Part shown: positions 1 through 9,123 of the stretch, one piece after another
How positions within the stretch are numbered: the first letter of the stretch is position 1
Layout of the letters: every line of letters starts with the position of its first letter
NCBI GenBank assembly: GCA_900314295.1
Contig: OMUU01000160.1
Coordinates: forward strand, 1 to 52,440
Reading direction: 5' to 3'
Source: an uncultured Lachnospiraceae bacterium
GTDB taxonomy: Bacteria > Bacillota > Clostridia > Lachnospirales > Lachnospiraceae
Length of the DNA: 52,440 nt
Program-made: the position numbers and the translations under genes
The notes under the pieces: generated by a model
What the model was told of the DNA's origin: nothing
The model's database searches: none
Seen by the model: only the letters and a program-made list of their open reading frames with translations

Positions 1-75
1 TTAACAGCCAGTAATGCTCAGGCAAAGGTACTGTAAAATCTTAGCCGTTTTAGGTAGCGCGTGAACACTAACAGG
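1..75 (+). repeat. Dispersed intergenic repeat, copy A
   Basis: This copy holds the core GCAAAGGTACTGTAAAATC at about 22-40, followed by TTAGCCGT and a GTGAACACTAAC end. Bases 8-52 are the exact reverse complement of 49949-49993 (45 of 45 by eye). The copy may continue upstream of the window. It lies in the region upstream of the rex promoter. No protein is encoded. Confidence 0.8.
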
Positions 76-100
76 GATGCAACAATATCCGAGAAATACT

Positions 101-129
101 TTGACAAAAATTAGACAATTACATATAAT
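101..129 (+). promoter_or_regulatory. Consensus sigma-A promoter of rex
   Basis: TTGACA at 101-106 and TATAAT at 124-129 are separated by exactly 17 bp, a perfect housekeeping promoter. Transcription would start near 136 and give a leader of about 127 nt before rex. No convincing Rex operator (TTGTTAAnnnnTTAACAA type) overlaps it. Confidence 0.85.
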
Positions 130-147
130 AGTAATAGTTGTACGACA

Positions 148-163
148 TGGCGCGAAAGCGCCA
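148..163 (+). other. GAAA-tetraloop hairpin in the rex leader
   Basis: TGGCGC (148-153), GAAA (154-157) and GCGCCA (158-163) form a perfect 6-bp stem closed by a GNRA tetraloop. It lies near the 5' end of the predicted rex transcript. A 5' stabilising stem or part of a leader RNA is possible; no known riboswitch was recognised. Confidence 0.55.
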
Positions 164-262
164 CGAACGTGCGAATACCTGTAACGAAGCGATAAAGCAT
201 AACGTGCAAGGCGCGCGCAGCTGATACATATTGGAGCCCCTTTTATAGGGCATGGGGGTTTT

Positions 263-904
263 ATGAGCCAGAAAGAAATTTCAAAAGCGGTTATCAAAAG
301 ATTGCCCCGTTATTACCGATATCTCGGTGAACTTCAGGAAGCTGGTGTTGAACGGATATCTTCCGGAGAGCTCAGCCAGCAGATGAAGGTAACGGCCTCT
401 CAGATCCGGCAGGATTTGAACAATTTCGGCGGTTTCGGACAGCAGGGCTACGGCTATAATGTCCAGTATCTTCGAGAAGAGATCGCAAAGATACTCGGAC
501 TGGACCGCGTCCATAATGTAATCATCATCGGAGTGGGCCACCTCGGTCAGGCGCTCGCCAATTATACGAATTTTGAGAGGAACAGCTTCCGCATTGTCGG
601 TCTGTTTGACAACAATCCAGAATTAAAGGGAAAGGTTATCCGGGGTGTTCCGATCCGCATGACGGACGAGATACCTGCTTTTCTCCGGGAAAACGACGTA
701 GAAATAGCGACGCTGACACTTCCGAAGGATCATGCCATTGAGGTGAGCAAGATGCTGATTGAGAATGGGATTCATGCCATCTGGAATTTCGCACACACCG
801 ATCTGAACCTCATCGTTCCGAAAAACGTGGCCGTTCAAAATGTTCATCTGTCGGAAAGTCTGATGCGGCTGTCCTACAACCTCAAGACACTGGAAGAGAA
901 GTAG
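263..904 (+). CDS. rex: Redox-sensing transcriptional repressor Rex
   Basis: This 213-residue protein has the usual Rex length. The N-terminal half (about 1-80) is a winged-helix DNA-binding domain with the typical segment RLPRYYRYLGEL near residue 13. The C-terminal half is a Rossmann fold with the NAD(H)-binding loop GVGHLG at residues 90-95. Rex senses the NADH/NAD+ ratio and represses fermentation and respiration genes when NADH is low. The ATG at 263 follows GGGGG by 4 nt, a weak ribosome site. The gene is monocistronic: it has its own promoter at 101-129 and a terminator at 920-948. The NfnA/NfnB-like pair downstream is a plausible target class, but I found no clear operator. Confidence 0.96.
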   Translation: MSQKEISKAVIKRLPRYYRYLGELQEAGVERISSGELSQQMKVTASQIRQDLNNFGGFGQQGYGYNVQYLREEIAKILGLDRVHNVIIIGVGHLGQALANYTNFERNSFRIVGLFDNNPELKGKVIRGVPIRMTDEIPAFLRENDVEIATLTLPKDHAIEVSKMLIENGIHAIWNFAHTDLNLIVPKNVAVQNVHLSESLMRLSYNLKTLEEK

Positions 905-919
905 AAGTATACATGCAAG

Positions 920-948
920 AGCCCCTCGAATGGATCGGGGGCTTTTTT
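920..948 (+). terminator. Rho-independent terminator after rex
   Basis: AGCCCC at 920-925 pairs with GGGGCT at 938-943, and a run of T follows (to 948). It separates rex from the next gene. Confidence 0.85.
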
Positions 949-997
949 GCGCGAACAACGAGCGTATCTCCCCACACCAAACGAAAGGATTTAATTT

Positions 998-2518
998 ATG
1001 AAACTGATCTTGAGTGCAAAGCAGCATCAGGACGCGGACCGAAGTGCAACAGCAGCGGGAATTCCATCGATGGTTCTCATGGAGCGGGCAGCTCTCGCCT
1101 GTGTCGAAGAAATCAAAAAGCGCAAATACAATATGGAACGTATTCTTGTGGTCTGCGGCACGGGAAACAACGGCGGCGACGGGGCTGCCGTGGCCCGGAT
1201 TCTCTGCGAACAAGGCTGCAGCTGCACCGTTTACCTTGCCGGAGCGGAAGAAAAATTCAGCGATCAGCTGAAACAACAGCTTCATATTCTTGAAAGCTTT
1301 CCGATTCGGGTCATCCGTGCCCGCCAGGAGAAGGGCACAGAGCTGGAGGATTTTCATCCTGAGGAATATTCCCTGATTATTGACGCGATCTTTGGAATCG
1401 GCCTGAAGCGGGATGTCACCGGACTTTATGCCGCACTGATCGACAGCATCAATCATTCAGAGGTTCCCGTCGTGGCCATCGATATTCCATCCGGCGTCAA
1501 CACCGATACCGGTATCATCATGGGAACCGCCATCCGGGCGGACCTCACTGTAACCTTCACGACCGGGAAGGCAGGGCTTTACATCTACCCGGGTGCGTCC
1601 TGTGCAGGAAAGGTACGCGTGAAGCAGATCGGGATCTCCCTGACCAGAGAGGTTACGAAGGCCTGTCAGCTGTATACGATCGAGCGAAGCGATCTCGCCT
1701 ATCTTCCGAAACGGGATGAATCCGGGAACAAGGGAACCTTCCGGAAGATCCTCGTCATCGCAGGCTCCCGAAACATCTGCGGAGCGGCATATCTCTCGGC
1801 GAAGGCAGCTCTGCTGACCGGTGTCGGAATGGTAAAGATCTTTACAGAGGAGAGCAATCGCACGCCGATCTGCGCCCTGTTTCCGGAAGCTCTGATCTCC
1901 ACCTATCGCGATCCGGCGACGGACTTTCCTCAGCTTGCGGCTGATATGAAGTGGGCGGATACCGTACTCATCGGTCCCGGACTCGGCACCGGTGAGACCT
2001 CCCTCTCTCTGATGAAGGAGTTCCTCCGCCTGAATCAGGAAAGAAAAATTCCCGCTGTCTTTGATGCGGACGCGCTGAACCTGATCGCCGCTCACAATGC
2101 GCTTATCCGTGAAATCACCTTTCCTTCGGTCTTCACACCGCATGTGGGAGAAATGAGCCGTCTGACCGGAATCGCCCCGTCCGATATCAAATCCTCTGCC
2201 ATCAGCATTGCAAGACATGCAGCAGAGGAGGTGCAGAACACCGTCGTCCTGAAGGATGCGGCCACTGTCACAGCCCTTCCGAACGGCAGCTGTTTTCTCA
2301 ACCGGTCCGGCAACAGCGCACTTTCCACAGCCGGCAGCGGCGACGTCCTGACCGGCATGATTGCAGGACTTACCGCGCAGCACAGAGAATATACCGGAAT
2401 TGCCGCAGCTCTCGCGGTCTATATCCACGGAAAATGCGGCGAGAGGGCCTCCGAGAAATATTCCGAGGCATCTGCGACAGCCGGGAATATTCTCGAATTT
2501 ATCCACGAATTCCTGTGA
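998..2518 (+). CDS. nnr: Bifunctional NAD(P)H-hydrate epimerase/dehydratase
   Basis: The 506-residue protein repairs NADHX and NADPHX, the damaged hydrated cofactors. Residues 1 to about 215 form the YjeF N-terminal epimerase, with GIPSMVLMERAA near 21 and the loop GTGNNGGDG at 54-62. Residues from about 235 to the end form the ADP-dependent dehydratase of the ribokinase-like fold, with NKGTFRKILVIAG and the C-terminal TAGSGDVLTGMIAG motif near 445. The length matches fused Nnr proteins. The ATG at 998 follows AAAGGA. The gene stands alone between the rex terminator and the yebC promoter. Confidence 0.95.
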   Translation: MKLILSAKQHQDADRSATAAGIPSMVLMERAALACVEEIKKRKYNMERILVVCGTGNNGGDGAAVARILCEQGCSCTVYLAGAEEKFSDQLKQQLHILESFPIRVIRARQEKGTELEDFHPEEYSLIIDAIFGIGLKRDVTGLYAALIDSINHSEVPVVAIDIPSGVNTDTGIIMGTAIRADLTVTFTTGKAGLYIYPGASCAGKVRVKQIGISLTREVTKACQLYTIERSDLAYLPKRDESGNKGTFRKILVIAGSRNICGAAYLSAKAALLTGVGMVKIFTEESNRTPICALFPEALISTYRDPATDFPQLAADMKWADTVLIGPGLGTGETSLSLMKEFLRLNQERKIPAVFDADALNLIAAHNALIREITFPSVFTPHVGEMSRLTGIAPSDIKSSAISIARHAAEEVQNTVVLKDAATVTALPNGSCFLNRSGNSALSTAGSGDVLTGMIAGLTAQHREYTGIAAALAVYIHGKCGERASEKYSEASATAGNILEFIHEFL

Positions 2519-2529
2519 TACTGTTCACA

Positions 2530-2573
2530 CGTTACTCTTCACGCATCACTAAAACGGCTAAGATTTTACAGCC
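2530..2573 (-). repeat. Dispersed intergenic repeat, copy B (truncated)
   Basis: Bases 2538-2571 match 49937-49970 exactly (34 of 34 by eye). The match ends abruptly after TTTTACAG, and the -35 box of the yebC promoter begins five bases later. The outer half present in copies A and E is missing. Confidence 0.7.
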
Positions 2574-2575
2574 GG

Positions 2576-2604
2576 TTGACGATCCAACCATTCAGTGCTA
2601 TATT
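2576..2604 (+). promoter_or_regulatory. Sigma-A promoter of yebC
   Basis: TTGACG (2576-2581) and TATATT (2599-2604) have a 17-bp spacer. The predicted leader is about 117 nt. It contains a short GCCG/CGGC stem followed by CTTTTT near 2645-2672, a possible weak attenuator. Confidence 0.7.
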
Positions 2605-2727
2605 TTTAAAGTAATGTTAAAATTCGCGCGAGTTATGAAAACCGCCGGACTCTGTTTCGGCCTTTTTGCAGTATCCGGCGCTGAATCTATATTCTAATAT
2701 CAACAACCTAATGAGGAGTGAAATTTT

Positions 2728-3471
2728 ATGTCAGGACATTCAAAGTTTGCGAACATCAAGCATAAGAAGGAGAAGAACGACGCGGCGAAGGGTAAAATCT
2801 TTACCATTATCGGCCGTGAGATCGTGATTGCTGTCAAAGAGGGCGGGCCGGACCCGGACAACAACAGCAAGCTTCGTGATGTAATCGCAAAAGCCAAGGC
2901 CAACAACATGCCGAACGATACCATCAAGCGCGGTATTGAGAAGGCAGCGGGTGCCGCAAACGCGGACAACTATGAGCATATTACATATGAAGGTTATGGC
3001 CCCGGCGGAGTTGCTGTTATTGTCCAGACTCTTACCGACAACAAGAACCGGACGGCTGCCGACGTCAGAAGCGCCTTTTCTAAAGGAAATGGAAATGTCG
3101 GAACACCCGGATGCGTATCCTTTATGTTTGATGAAAAGGGCCAGATCCTTGTCAGCAAGGAGGACTATGAGGGCTCTGCCGATGATCTTATGATGCAGGC
3201 GCTCGACTGCGGAGCAGAGGACTTCCATGAAGAAGAGGATTATTATGAGATTCTCACCGCTCCGAACGATTTCTCACAGGTTCGTGAGGCGCTCGAGAAG
3301 GAGGGCATCGTCATGTCCGACGCTGATGTCGTGATGCTTCCGCAGACGAAGACCGCTCTCACAGATGAGAATGACCGCAAGATGCTTCAGCGGATCCTGG
3401 ATCTCCTGGACGAAAGCGACGACGTTCAGAATGTGTACACCAACCTCGACGGAGATCTCGACGAGGAGTAA
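2728..3471 (+). CDS. yebC: YebC/PmpR family protein
   Basis: The protein has 247 residues and opens with the family hallmark [14 protein letters not shown], followed by a basic segment and an acidic C-terminal half ending in DGDLDEE. YebC-family proteins are cytoplasmic. They have long been annotated as transcriptional regulators, and recent work links the family to translation, including relief of ribosome stalling at proline-rich stretches. GAGGAGTG lies upstream of the ATG at 2728. The gene has its own promoter and a hairpin after it. Confidence 0.95.
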   Translation: MSGHSKFANIKHKKEKNDAAKGKIFTIIGREIVIAVKEGGPDPDNNSKLRDVIAKAKANNMPNDTIKRGIEKAAGAANADNYEHITYEGYGPGGVAVIVQTLTDNKNRTAADVRSAFSKGNGNVGTPGCVSFMFDEKGQILVSKEDYEGSADDLMMQALDCGAEDFHEEEDYYEILTAPNDFSQVREALEKEGIVMSDADVVMLPQTKTALTDENDRKMLQRILDLLDESDDVQNVYTNLDGDLDEE

Positions 3472-3490
3472 TTGAACTGATATGATCTCT

Positions 3491-3532
3491 AAACCGGTCC
3501 CCACCTGCTGATCTTTGCGGACCGGTTTCTTA
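3491..3532 (+). terminator. Hairpin terminator after yebC
   Basis: AAACCGGTCC (3491-3500) and GGACCGGTTT (3519-3528) are a perfect 10-bp inverted repeat with an 18-nt loop. The following T tract is short (TTTCTTAT), so termination may be partial. Confidence 0.6.
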
Positions 3533-3559
3533 TAACTCTGAGCAATTAAGGAGTATACG

Positions 3560-4429
3560 ATGTCTATTCTACAGGCGATGATTCTGGGGTGCATACAGGG
3601 TATTGCATCCTTTCTTCCTGTCAGCAGCTCCGGACATCTGGTGCTGGCCGGCAGTTTTCTGGGAATCAACTCCGACCTCTCGCTGAAATTTCTGGCGCTG
3701 ATGCATATCGGAACGCTGGCGGCAGTCTGCCTGGTTCTGAAGGATGATCTGCTTCGTCTGTGGAACGCGCTGACCGGCCTTCTGCGGGACGGCTTCTTCA
3801 ATCTGATCACCCTTGCGCGGAATCTCGGACATGTAGAGGACGGCGAATACCGTCCTATGCTTAAAACCGCTTACCGACGGCTCGTGGTGTATATGACGGT
3901 TTCGTTAGTCCCGACCGTTTTGATCGCTCTGATACTTCGGCGATTCGCGGAGCTTGGCGCATCCAATCTTCTGATCACCGCCATGGGATTTATGGTCACG
4001 GCTCTGATGCTGATGGTTTGTTCGTTTTCGGACGACCGGAAGAAAAAGCCGAAGGCCACAAAATATACCGATGCCCTGCTCATCGGTCTTTTCCAGGGTA
4101 TCTCCGTTGTTCCTGGGGTTTCCAGACTGGGCATGATTATGGCCGGATGCAGCCTCGCAGGTTTTTCCAGAAAATATACCATTCGATATGCTTTGCTCAT
4201 CAGCATTCCTTCCATCGTGGGCGGACTGCTTCTGGAGGGAGCTTCACCGGTATCCGTAGGGAAGACGGTAGGTATCGGCCCCTGCATTCTGGGAATTCTT
4301 GTCGCCGGAGCAGTCGGCTATCTCGTCCTCCGCTATAGCATCCAGCTGCTGAGCCGGAATCTGCATCGTTTCTTTGCCATTTATTGTCTGGCGGCAGGTG
4401 TCCTTTCGATGATCGCCTACCTGCACTGA
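3560..4429 (+). CDS. UppP (BacA)-family membrane protein with altered active-site motifs
   Basis: The 289-residue polytopic membrane protein belongs to the undecaprenyl-diphosphate phosphatase family, which recycles the lipid carrier of peptidoglycan synthesis. Both signature regions are recognisable: FLPVSSSGHLVL near residue 17 and PGVSRLGMIMAG in the C-terminal half. Compared with the well-studied E. coli enzyme, the (E/Q)xxxE motif reads QGIAS, so the second glutamate is Ser. SRSGAT reads SRLGMI, so the final Thr is lost. The Ser-Arg pair is kept. It may be a divergent phosphatase or a paralogue with another role such as transport. The start ATG is preceded by AAGGAG. Confidence 0.8.
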   Translation: MSILQAMILGCIQGIASFLPVSSSGHLVLAGSFLGINSDLSLKFLALMHIGTLAAVCLVLKDDLLRLWNALTGLLRDGFFNLITLARNLGHVEDGEYRPMLKTAYRRLVVYMTVSLVPTVLIALILRRFAELGASNLLITAMGFMVTALMLMVCSFSDDRKKKPKATKYTDALLIGLFQGISVVPGVSRLGMIMAGCSLAGFSRKYTIRYALLISIPSIVGGLLLEGASPVSVGKTVGIGPCILGILVAGAVGYLVLRYSIQLLSRNLHRFFAIYCLAAGVLSMIAYLH

Positions 4430-4506
4430 GACCGTATGATTGTTTTCTTACAAGGTCAAAAGGATTTATTTTTAAAGGTACATCATAAGTAAGAGGAGTA
4501 GAAGCA

Positions 4507-7425
4507 TTGGCACAAAGTAAGGGGAGACAGGGAGGCGCTTCCGGCGTTTCCGCAAAAAGCCGGGGCAAAAAGACTTCAGCGGCGGGGAGCCTGAATTCTT
4601 CCGGAGGCTCTGCGTCGGCGGGACGAACCTCTGGACGAAACGCATCCGGAAGGAAGTCCTCCGGCAGGGGAACAACGCGCAAGATTTCCTCCGCAAGAGG
4701 GGCGAACGGTAAAAGACTTTCCTCATCTGCATCACAATATAAAACGGCAGGACGCTCTGCATCGAAGCGGGAGTCGGAGATCAGACGCGACGTCGGGATT
4801 CTTGTGACGCTCGGTGTCAGCATTCTGCTTTTTCTCTCGTGTATTGGACTGGCCGGTCCGGTCGGATCCGTTCTGGCTTCCCTTTTATTCGGTATTTTCG
4901 GGATTCCCGCATATGTATTTCCGTTTCTGCTTCTGTATCTCGTGATTTTTCTCATGGCAAACGCTGCTTCTGCCGATGTTACCCGCAGGGTCATTGCTCT
5001 GCTCGGGCTGTATGTCTTCATTTGCGCTTTTGCACACCTGATTTTATCCGGGTATGAGAAAAACGCCGGACTTCTGCAGATTTTCCGGGAATGCTCCAAA
5101 TACCATACCGGTGGCGGAATTCTCGGAGGGGTCTTCGTTTTACTCTTCGGTAACGCCTTCGGCCTGATCGGCGCCTATGTCATAATTGTTCTCGCACTGG
5201 TGATCTTTTCGCTGCTTCTGACGCAGAAATCTCTGTTTTCTCTGATCCGTGACCGCAGCGAATATCTGTACGATACCCGCGATATCCGGGAGCAGGAGAG
5301 AGAAGAACGGCGGCTGATCCGTCAGGAAAAAAAGGACGCTGCGATTGCAAGGAAGGAGCGGGAGGCCGCTCTGCGCATGAAGACCAGAGAGCGTCAGGCT
5401 GCGGCGGAGGAGACGACAAGGCTGGCACGCCGTGTCGAGCCTCAGACGATTCCGCATCATGACAACAGGCAGGATTCTCTTTTGCGGGATTCTTCAACCA
5501 ATGCAAAAACAACGATTCCGGCCGCTTCCCTGGCTCCGATCATTTCAGAAATCCAGGAGAGCGGAAATCCGGATCCATCCTTTGATCCGGATACCGGTGA
5601 GATCCTGGATAATGGAGACGGCACAGATCAGGATTTTCTGATCACACCGGAAGCGATTCCGGACGACATCATCAGCAACGGCATGAAAGGCCCCGTTGCC
5701 GCATCTCATGCGGCAGATACAAAGGAAACGATAGAGCCGGACCATGCCGCTCCGGATACCACCAGAAGCGAACAGCCGGATGAGCCGGAGCCTGTGGAAG
5801 ACGAAGAGATTGCACCGGCCGGAAAAAACCACTCCGAGGAAAATAGCGAAATAACTTCGGAGAAGCAGGAGAGGAGCCGAAAGGCGAAGCCCTCTTCTGG
5901 TACCGCGGAAGAAATCCAGGTTCCCGAGATGGAGGAAGAAATTGCAGAGGAGTATGTGATCCCGCCGATCGATCTTCTCAATCCTCCGAAGCCAAACCAG
6001 CGGGGGGATTCCAATGAGCACCTGAAGGCAACAGCCGCAAAGCTCCAGCAGACGCTCCATAATTTCGGCGTCGAGGTCACGATCAATCATATCAGCTGCG
6101 GACCTACCGTAACCCAGTATGAGCTGACCCCGCAGATGGGCGTCAAGGTCAGCAAGATTCTGAGCCTTCAGGACGATATCAAGCTGAATCTGGCCGCCAC
6201 CGATGTGCGGATTGAGGCCCCGATCCCGGGCAAGGCAGCAATCGGAATCGAGGTCCCGAACAAGACCAATACCACCGTCAGTATGCGGGAGCTGCTCGAA
6301 TCCGAAGCCTTCCGGAATGCCAAGTCAAAGCTTGCAATCTGTGTCGGCAAGGATATCGCCGGTCAGCCGGTTATCGCCGACATTGCGAAGATGCCACATC
6401 TTCTGATCGCGGGTGCCACCGGATCCGGTAAATCCGTCTGCATCAATACCTTCATCATGAGTATTCTCTACAAATCCAGACCGGATGAGGTGAAATTCAT
6501 CATGATCGACCCGAAAGTGGTAGAGCTTTCCGTCTATAACGGAATTCCGCATCTGCTTATTCCTGTCGTCACAGATCCGAAAAAGGCGGCGGGAGCTCTG
6601 AACTGGGCTGTCTCGGAGATGACGGACCGCTATCAGAAGTTCGCGGATATGGGTGTGCGCGATCTGAAAGGCTACAATGAGAAGGTCGAAGCCATGCCGC
6701 CGGATGAAAACGGCAAAAAGCCGAAGAAGATGTTCCGTATCGTAATCGTTGTGGATGAGCTTGCGGACCTTATGATGGTCGCGCAGAACGAGGTGGAGGA
6801 CGCCATCTGCCGTCTCGCTCAGCTTGCCCGGGCCTGCGGCATCCATCTGATCATCGCTACGCAGCGTCCCTCTGTCAATGTCATTACGGGTCTGATCAAG
6901 GCGAATATGCCTTCGAGAATCGCATTGTCTGTGACCTCAGGCGTAGATTCCCGTACCATCATTGATATGAACGGAGCGGAAAAGCTCCTCGGAAAGGGTG
7001 ATATGCTCTTTTATCCGCAGGGCTATCAGAAGCCTGCCAGGATACAGGGCGCTTTCCTGACCGATGAGGAAATTGCGAACGTTGTTCATTTTTTGAAGGA
7101 GAATCATAAGGTTCTGCACTTCACACAGGAAAATATGATGCAGATTCAGGAGGCCATCAATAAGAACGCCGCCGGATCTGTCAGCCCCGGCGGAGACGCA
7201 ATGGATACCGATTCCTATTTCACAGATGCCGGCAAGCTGATTATTGAAAAGGATAAAGCTTCGATCGGTATGCTTCAGCGGGCATTCCGGATCGGATTTA
7301 ACCGCGCCGCCAGAATCATGGACCAGCTCTGTGATGCAGGCGTCGTCGGAGAAGAAGAGGGAACCAAACCACGCAAAGTCTTAATGTCGATGGAACAGTT
7401 TGAGAATTACCTGGAGGAGAATTGA
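4507..7425 (+). CDS. ftsK: DNA translocase FtsK/SpoIIIE
   Basis: This 972-residue septal DNA pump starts at a TTG (4507) behind AGAGGAG. Residues 1-95 are Ser/Gly/Arg-rich and cytoplasmic. Several membrane segments follow (about 98-250), then a charged, Pro/Glu-rich linker to about residue 490. The motor follows, with Walker A GATGSGKS at 636-643, the Walker B region FRIVIVVDELADLMM and the conserved LARACGIHLIIATQRP. A winged-helix gamma domain for KOPS/SRS-like DNA sites closes the protein, with IGFNRAARIMDQL near its start. It clears chromosomes from the division septum or pumps DNA into the forespore; the sequence does not say which. Confidence 0.96.
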   Translation: MAQSKGRQGGASGVSAKSRGKKTSAAGSLNSSGGSASAGRTSGRNASGRKSSGRGTTRKISSARGANGKRLSSSASQYKTAGRSASKRESEIRRDVGILVTLGVSILLFLSCIGLAGPVGSVLASLLFGIFGIPAYVFPFLLLYLVIFLMANAASADVTRRVIALLGLYVFICAFAHLILSGYEKNAGLLQIFRECSKYHTGGGILGGVFVLLFGNAFGLIGAYVIIVLALVIFSLLLTQKSLFSLIRDRSEYLYDTRDIREQEREERRLIRQEKKDAAIARKEREAALRMKTRERQAAAEETTRLARRVEPQTIPHHDNRQDSLLRDSSTNAKTTIPAASLAPIISEIQESGNPDPSFDPDTGEILDNGDGTDQDFLITPEAIPDDIISNGMKGPVAASHAADTKETIEPDHAAPDTTRSEQPDEPEPVEDEEIAPAGKNHSEENSEITSEKQERSRKAKPSSGTAEEIQVPEMEEEIAEEYVIPPIDLLNPPKPNQRGDSNEHLKATAAKLQQTLHNFGVEVTINHISCGPTVTQYELTPQMGVKVSKILSLQDDIKLNLAATDVRIEAPIPGKAAIGIEVPNKTNTTVSMRELLESEAFRNAKSKLAICVGKDIAGQPVIADIAKMPHLLIAGATGSGKSVCINTFIMSILYKSRPDEVKFIMIDPKVVELSVYNGIPHLLIPVVTDPKKAAGALNWAVSEMTDRYQKFADMGVRDLKGYNEKVEAMPPDENGKKPKKMFRIVIVVDELADLMMVAQNEVEDAICRLAQLARACGIHLIIATQRPSVNVITGLIKANMPSRIALSVTSGVDSRTIIDMNGAEKLLGKGDMLFYPQGYQKPARIQGAFLTDEEIANVVHFLKENHKVLHFTQENMMQIQEAINKNAAGSVSPGGDAMDTDSYFTDAGKLIIEKDKASIGMLQRAFRIGFNRAARIMDQLCDAGVVGEEEGTKPRKVLMSMEQFENYLEEN

Positions 7426-7428
7426 TCA

Positions 7429-8889
7429 ATGAGGACTTGCACAAACTGTGGCGCACAATTTCCGGATGATGAGCTGATTTGCCCCGTATGCGGGCACGAG
7501 GTACAGCTCGTGCCTGACTATGTCACGATTGAAAGCAAGATTCAGGAAGACAGAAAAAGAAAAGAAGACGAAGCGCAGAGACGCCGTGAGGAACTGGCAA
7601 AGGAGCAGGCAATCGAAAAGCGGAAGCAGCAGATTCGCCGGAAAATCATCTTAACGGTCGTTCTGCTTGCAGCAGCGGCCGCCGTTATTCTTTTTACAGC
7701 AGTTTCCATCCATCTCAAGAGTCAGAGCAAATCCTTTTCGTATCAATACAAGAAGGCGCAGAATGCCTATGAGATCGGCGACTACCAGGATGCCCTGACC
7801 TATATCACAGATGCCCTGAAGATAGATGCCGGAAACGAAGATGGACTGTACCTCGAAGCAGAAATCTACGTGGCACTCGACAAAAAAGGTGACGCCGAAA
7901 AGGTTCTGGAAAAGCTCATCGCTGCAAATGGTGATTACACCAAGGCCTACGATCTGCTGATCAAATTGTATACCGAGGATAAGAACTCGGACGCGATAAG
8001 AACCTTGCTGAAAAACTGCAAAAACAGCGATGTTCTTGCAAAATACAAGGATTATCTGCCCCAGGCGCCGACGATTTCGCCTGAGGGAGGCACTTATGAT
8101 TCTCTGCAGACCGTGACGATTTCGGCAGCCGCTAACGGGACCATCTACTATACGACGGATGATTCTAAACCGGACAGCTCCTCTGAGAAATATTCCGGGT
8201 CCTTCCGGCTGAAGGAAGGAACTACGACGGTGAAGGCAATTGTCGTCACAGACAAGGGACTTACCAGCGATGTGGCAAGTCAGGAATTCAGCATTGAACT
8301 GGATACTCCTGCCGCTCCGAAGATTACTCCATCCTCCGGCACCTACACCCATGTGAAGGGAAGGAGCACCGGATCCGGAAGCAGCTCCGGAAGCCTGTCC
8401 GAATCGGTTTCCTCGTCCTCGGCCGATGAAACAGACACAGACATCACACATATTACAGTCACGGTTCCGGACGGCTACACCTGCTATTACGCCTTTGATC
8501 AGACACCGACCAAGAGCAGCAACAAGTACACCAAGCCTGTAAGCATGCGTCAGGGTGAGCATATTTTCTATGCGGTGCTCTGCAGCAAGGAAGGAAAGCT
8601 CGGAAAAGTGGCGTCGGCGACCTATATTTATTCCATCGTCACGCCGACCGCTACACCGACCCCGACCGCAATTCCGACACAGTCTGCCAGCAACACCTAT
8701 AACCCGGTCGACACCTACAATTCCGAAACCGTTGCGACACCTACGCCGACCGCTACACCGACGGCAGCCGCACCTACCCCGGACGCCTCTTCCTCGACCT
8801 CTTCCTCCAACACGGAGAACGAAGAACACACAGGAACAGAAGGCAACGATAAGGAGACCGACAAGTCCGCTTCGGAAAACAACAACTGA
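7429..8889 (+). CDS. Zinc-ribbon membrane protein with TPR and chitobiase-like domains
   Basis: The 486-residue protein starts three bases after ftsK, so the two are probably co-transcribed. An N-terminal zinc ribbon has Cys4, Cys7, Cys18 and Cys21. A basic charged segment follows, then one membrane helix near residues 72-94. Outside the cell there is a TPR-like stretch (about 105-210) and two domains resembling the chitobiase C-terminal fold: YYTTDDSKP near 241, and YYAFDQTPT near 352. The last 90 residues are Thr/Pro and Ser-rich, as in wall-spanning linkers. I do not recognise a specific function. The architecture suggests a cytoplasmic sensor end joined to an envelope-binding end. Confidence 0.85.
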   Translation: MRTCTNCGAQFPDDELICPVCGHEVQLVPDYVTIESKIQEDRKRKEDEAQRRREELAKEQAIEKRKQQIRRKIILTVVLLAAAAAVILFTAVSIHLKSQSKSFSYQYKKAQNAYEIGDYQDALTYITDALKIDAGNEDGLYLEAEIYVALDKKGDAEKVLEKLIAANGDYTKAYDLLIKLYTEDKNSDAIRTLLKNCKNSDVLAKYKDYLPQAPTISPEGGTYDSLQTVTISAAANGTIYYTTDDSKPDSSSEKYSGSFRLKEGTTTVKAIVVTDKGLTSDVASQEFSIELDTPAAPKITPSSGTYTHVKGRSTGSGSSSGSLSESVSSSSADETDTDITHITVTVPDGYTCYYAFDQTPTKSSNKYTKPVSMRQGEHIFYAVLCSKEGKLGKVASATYIYSIVTPTATPTPTAIPTQSASNTYNPVDTYNSETVATPTPTATPTAAAPTPDASSSTSSSNTENEEHTGTEGNDKETDKSASENNN

Positions 8890-8902
8890 CCTCCGCCGAA
8901 TT

Positions 8903-8966
8903 TCGCTTGCGGATGGCAGCAGGACTGTAAAACCCTTGCCGTACAAGGTTGTGAGTAAACACTAAC
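8903..8966 (+). repeat. Dispersed intergenic repeat, copy C
   Basis: Contains GGCAGCAGGACTGTAAAACCCTTGCC and then GTTGTGAGTAAACACTAAC. It matches the right-hand arm at 50110-50178 and the end of copy D. It begins just after the stop of the zinc-ribbon gene. Confidence 0.65.
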
Positions 8967-9123
8967 TTTCCGTTTTCCGCTAAAAGCAGCCTGTGAAAAA
9001 AAGGTCTCACAAAAAATAAAATCTGTGGTAAACTATTACAGACAATCCATTCACCGATCATTGCGGAAAGCATCTGTTTTCCGTGAAGATGCGTGGTCAC
9101 GATATCATTGTGGATAAGAATCA

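Noticed and set aside
100..262. Rex operator in front of rex (autoregulation)
   Set aside because: ACAATTAC and GTAATAGTTGT form a loose dyad around the -10, but it does not fit the TTGTTAAnnnnTTAACAA-type consensus.
7651..8946. Long open frame on the minus strand (431 codons) opposite the zinc-ribbon gene
   Set aside because: The plus-strand gene has clear domains, and the minus product is Arg/Gly-rich low complexity, as expected from the complement of Thr/Ser/Pro-rich coding DNA.
8940..8966. Rex site in GTTGTGAGTAAACACTAAC upstream of the nfn pair
   Set aside because: Only one half-site fits, and the same sequence belongs to the dispersed repeat found at unrelated genes.
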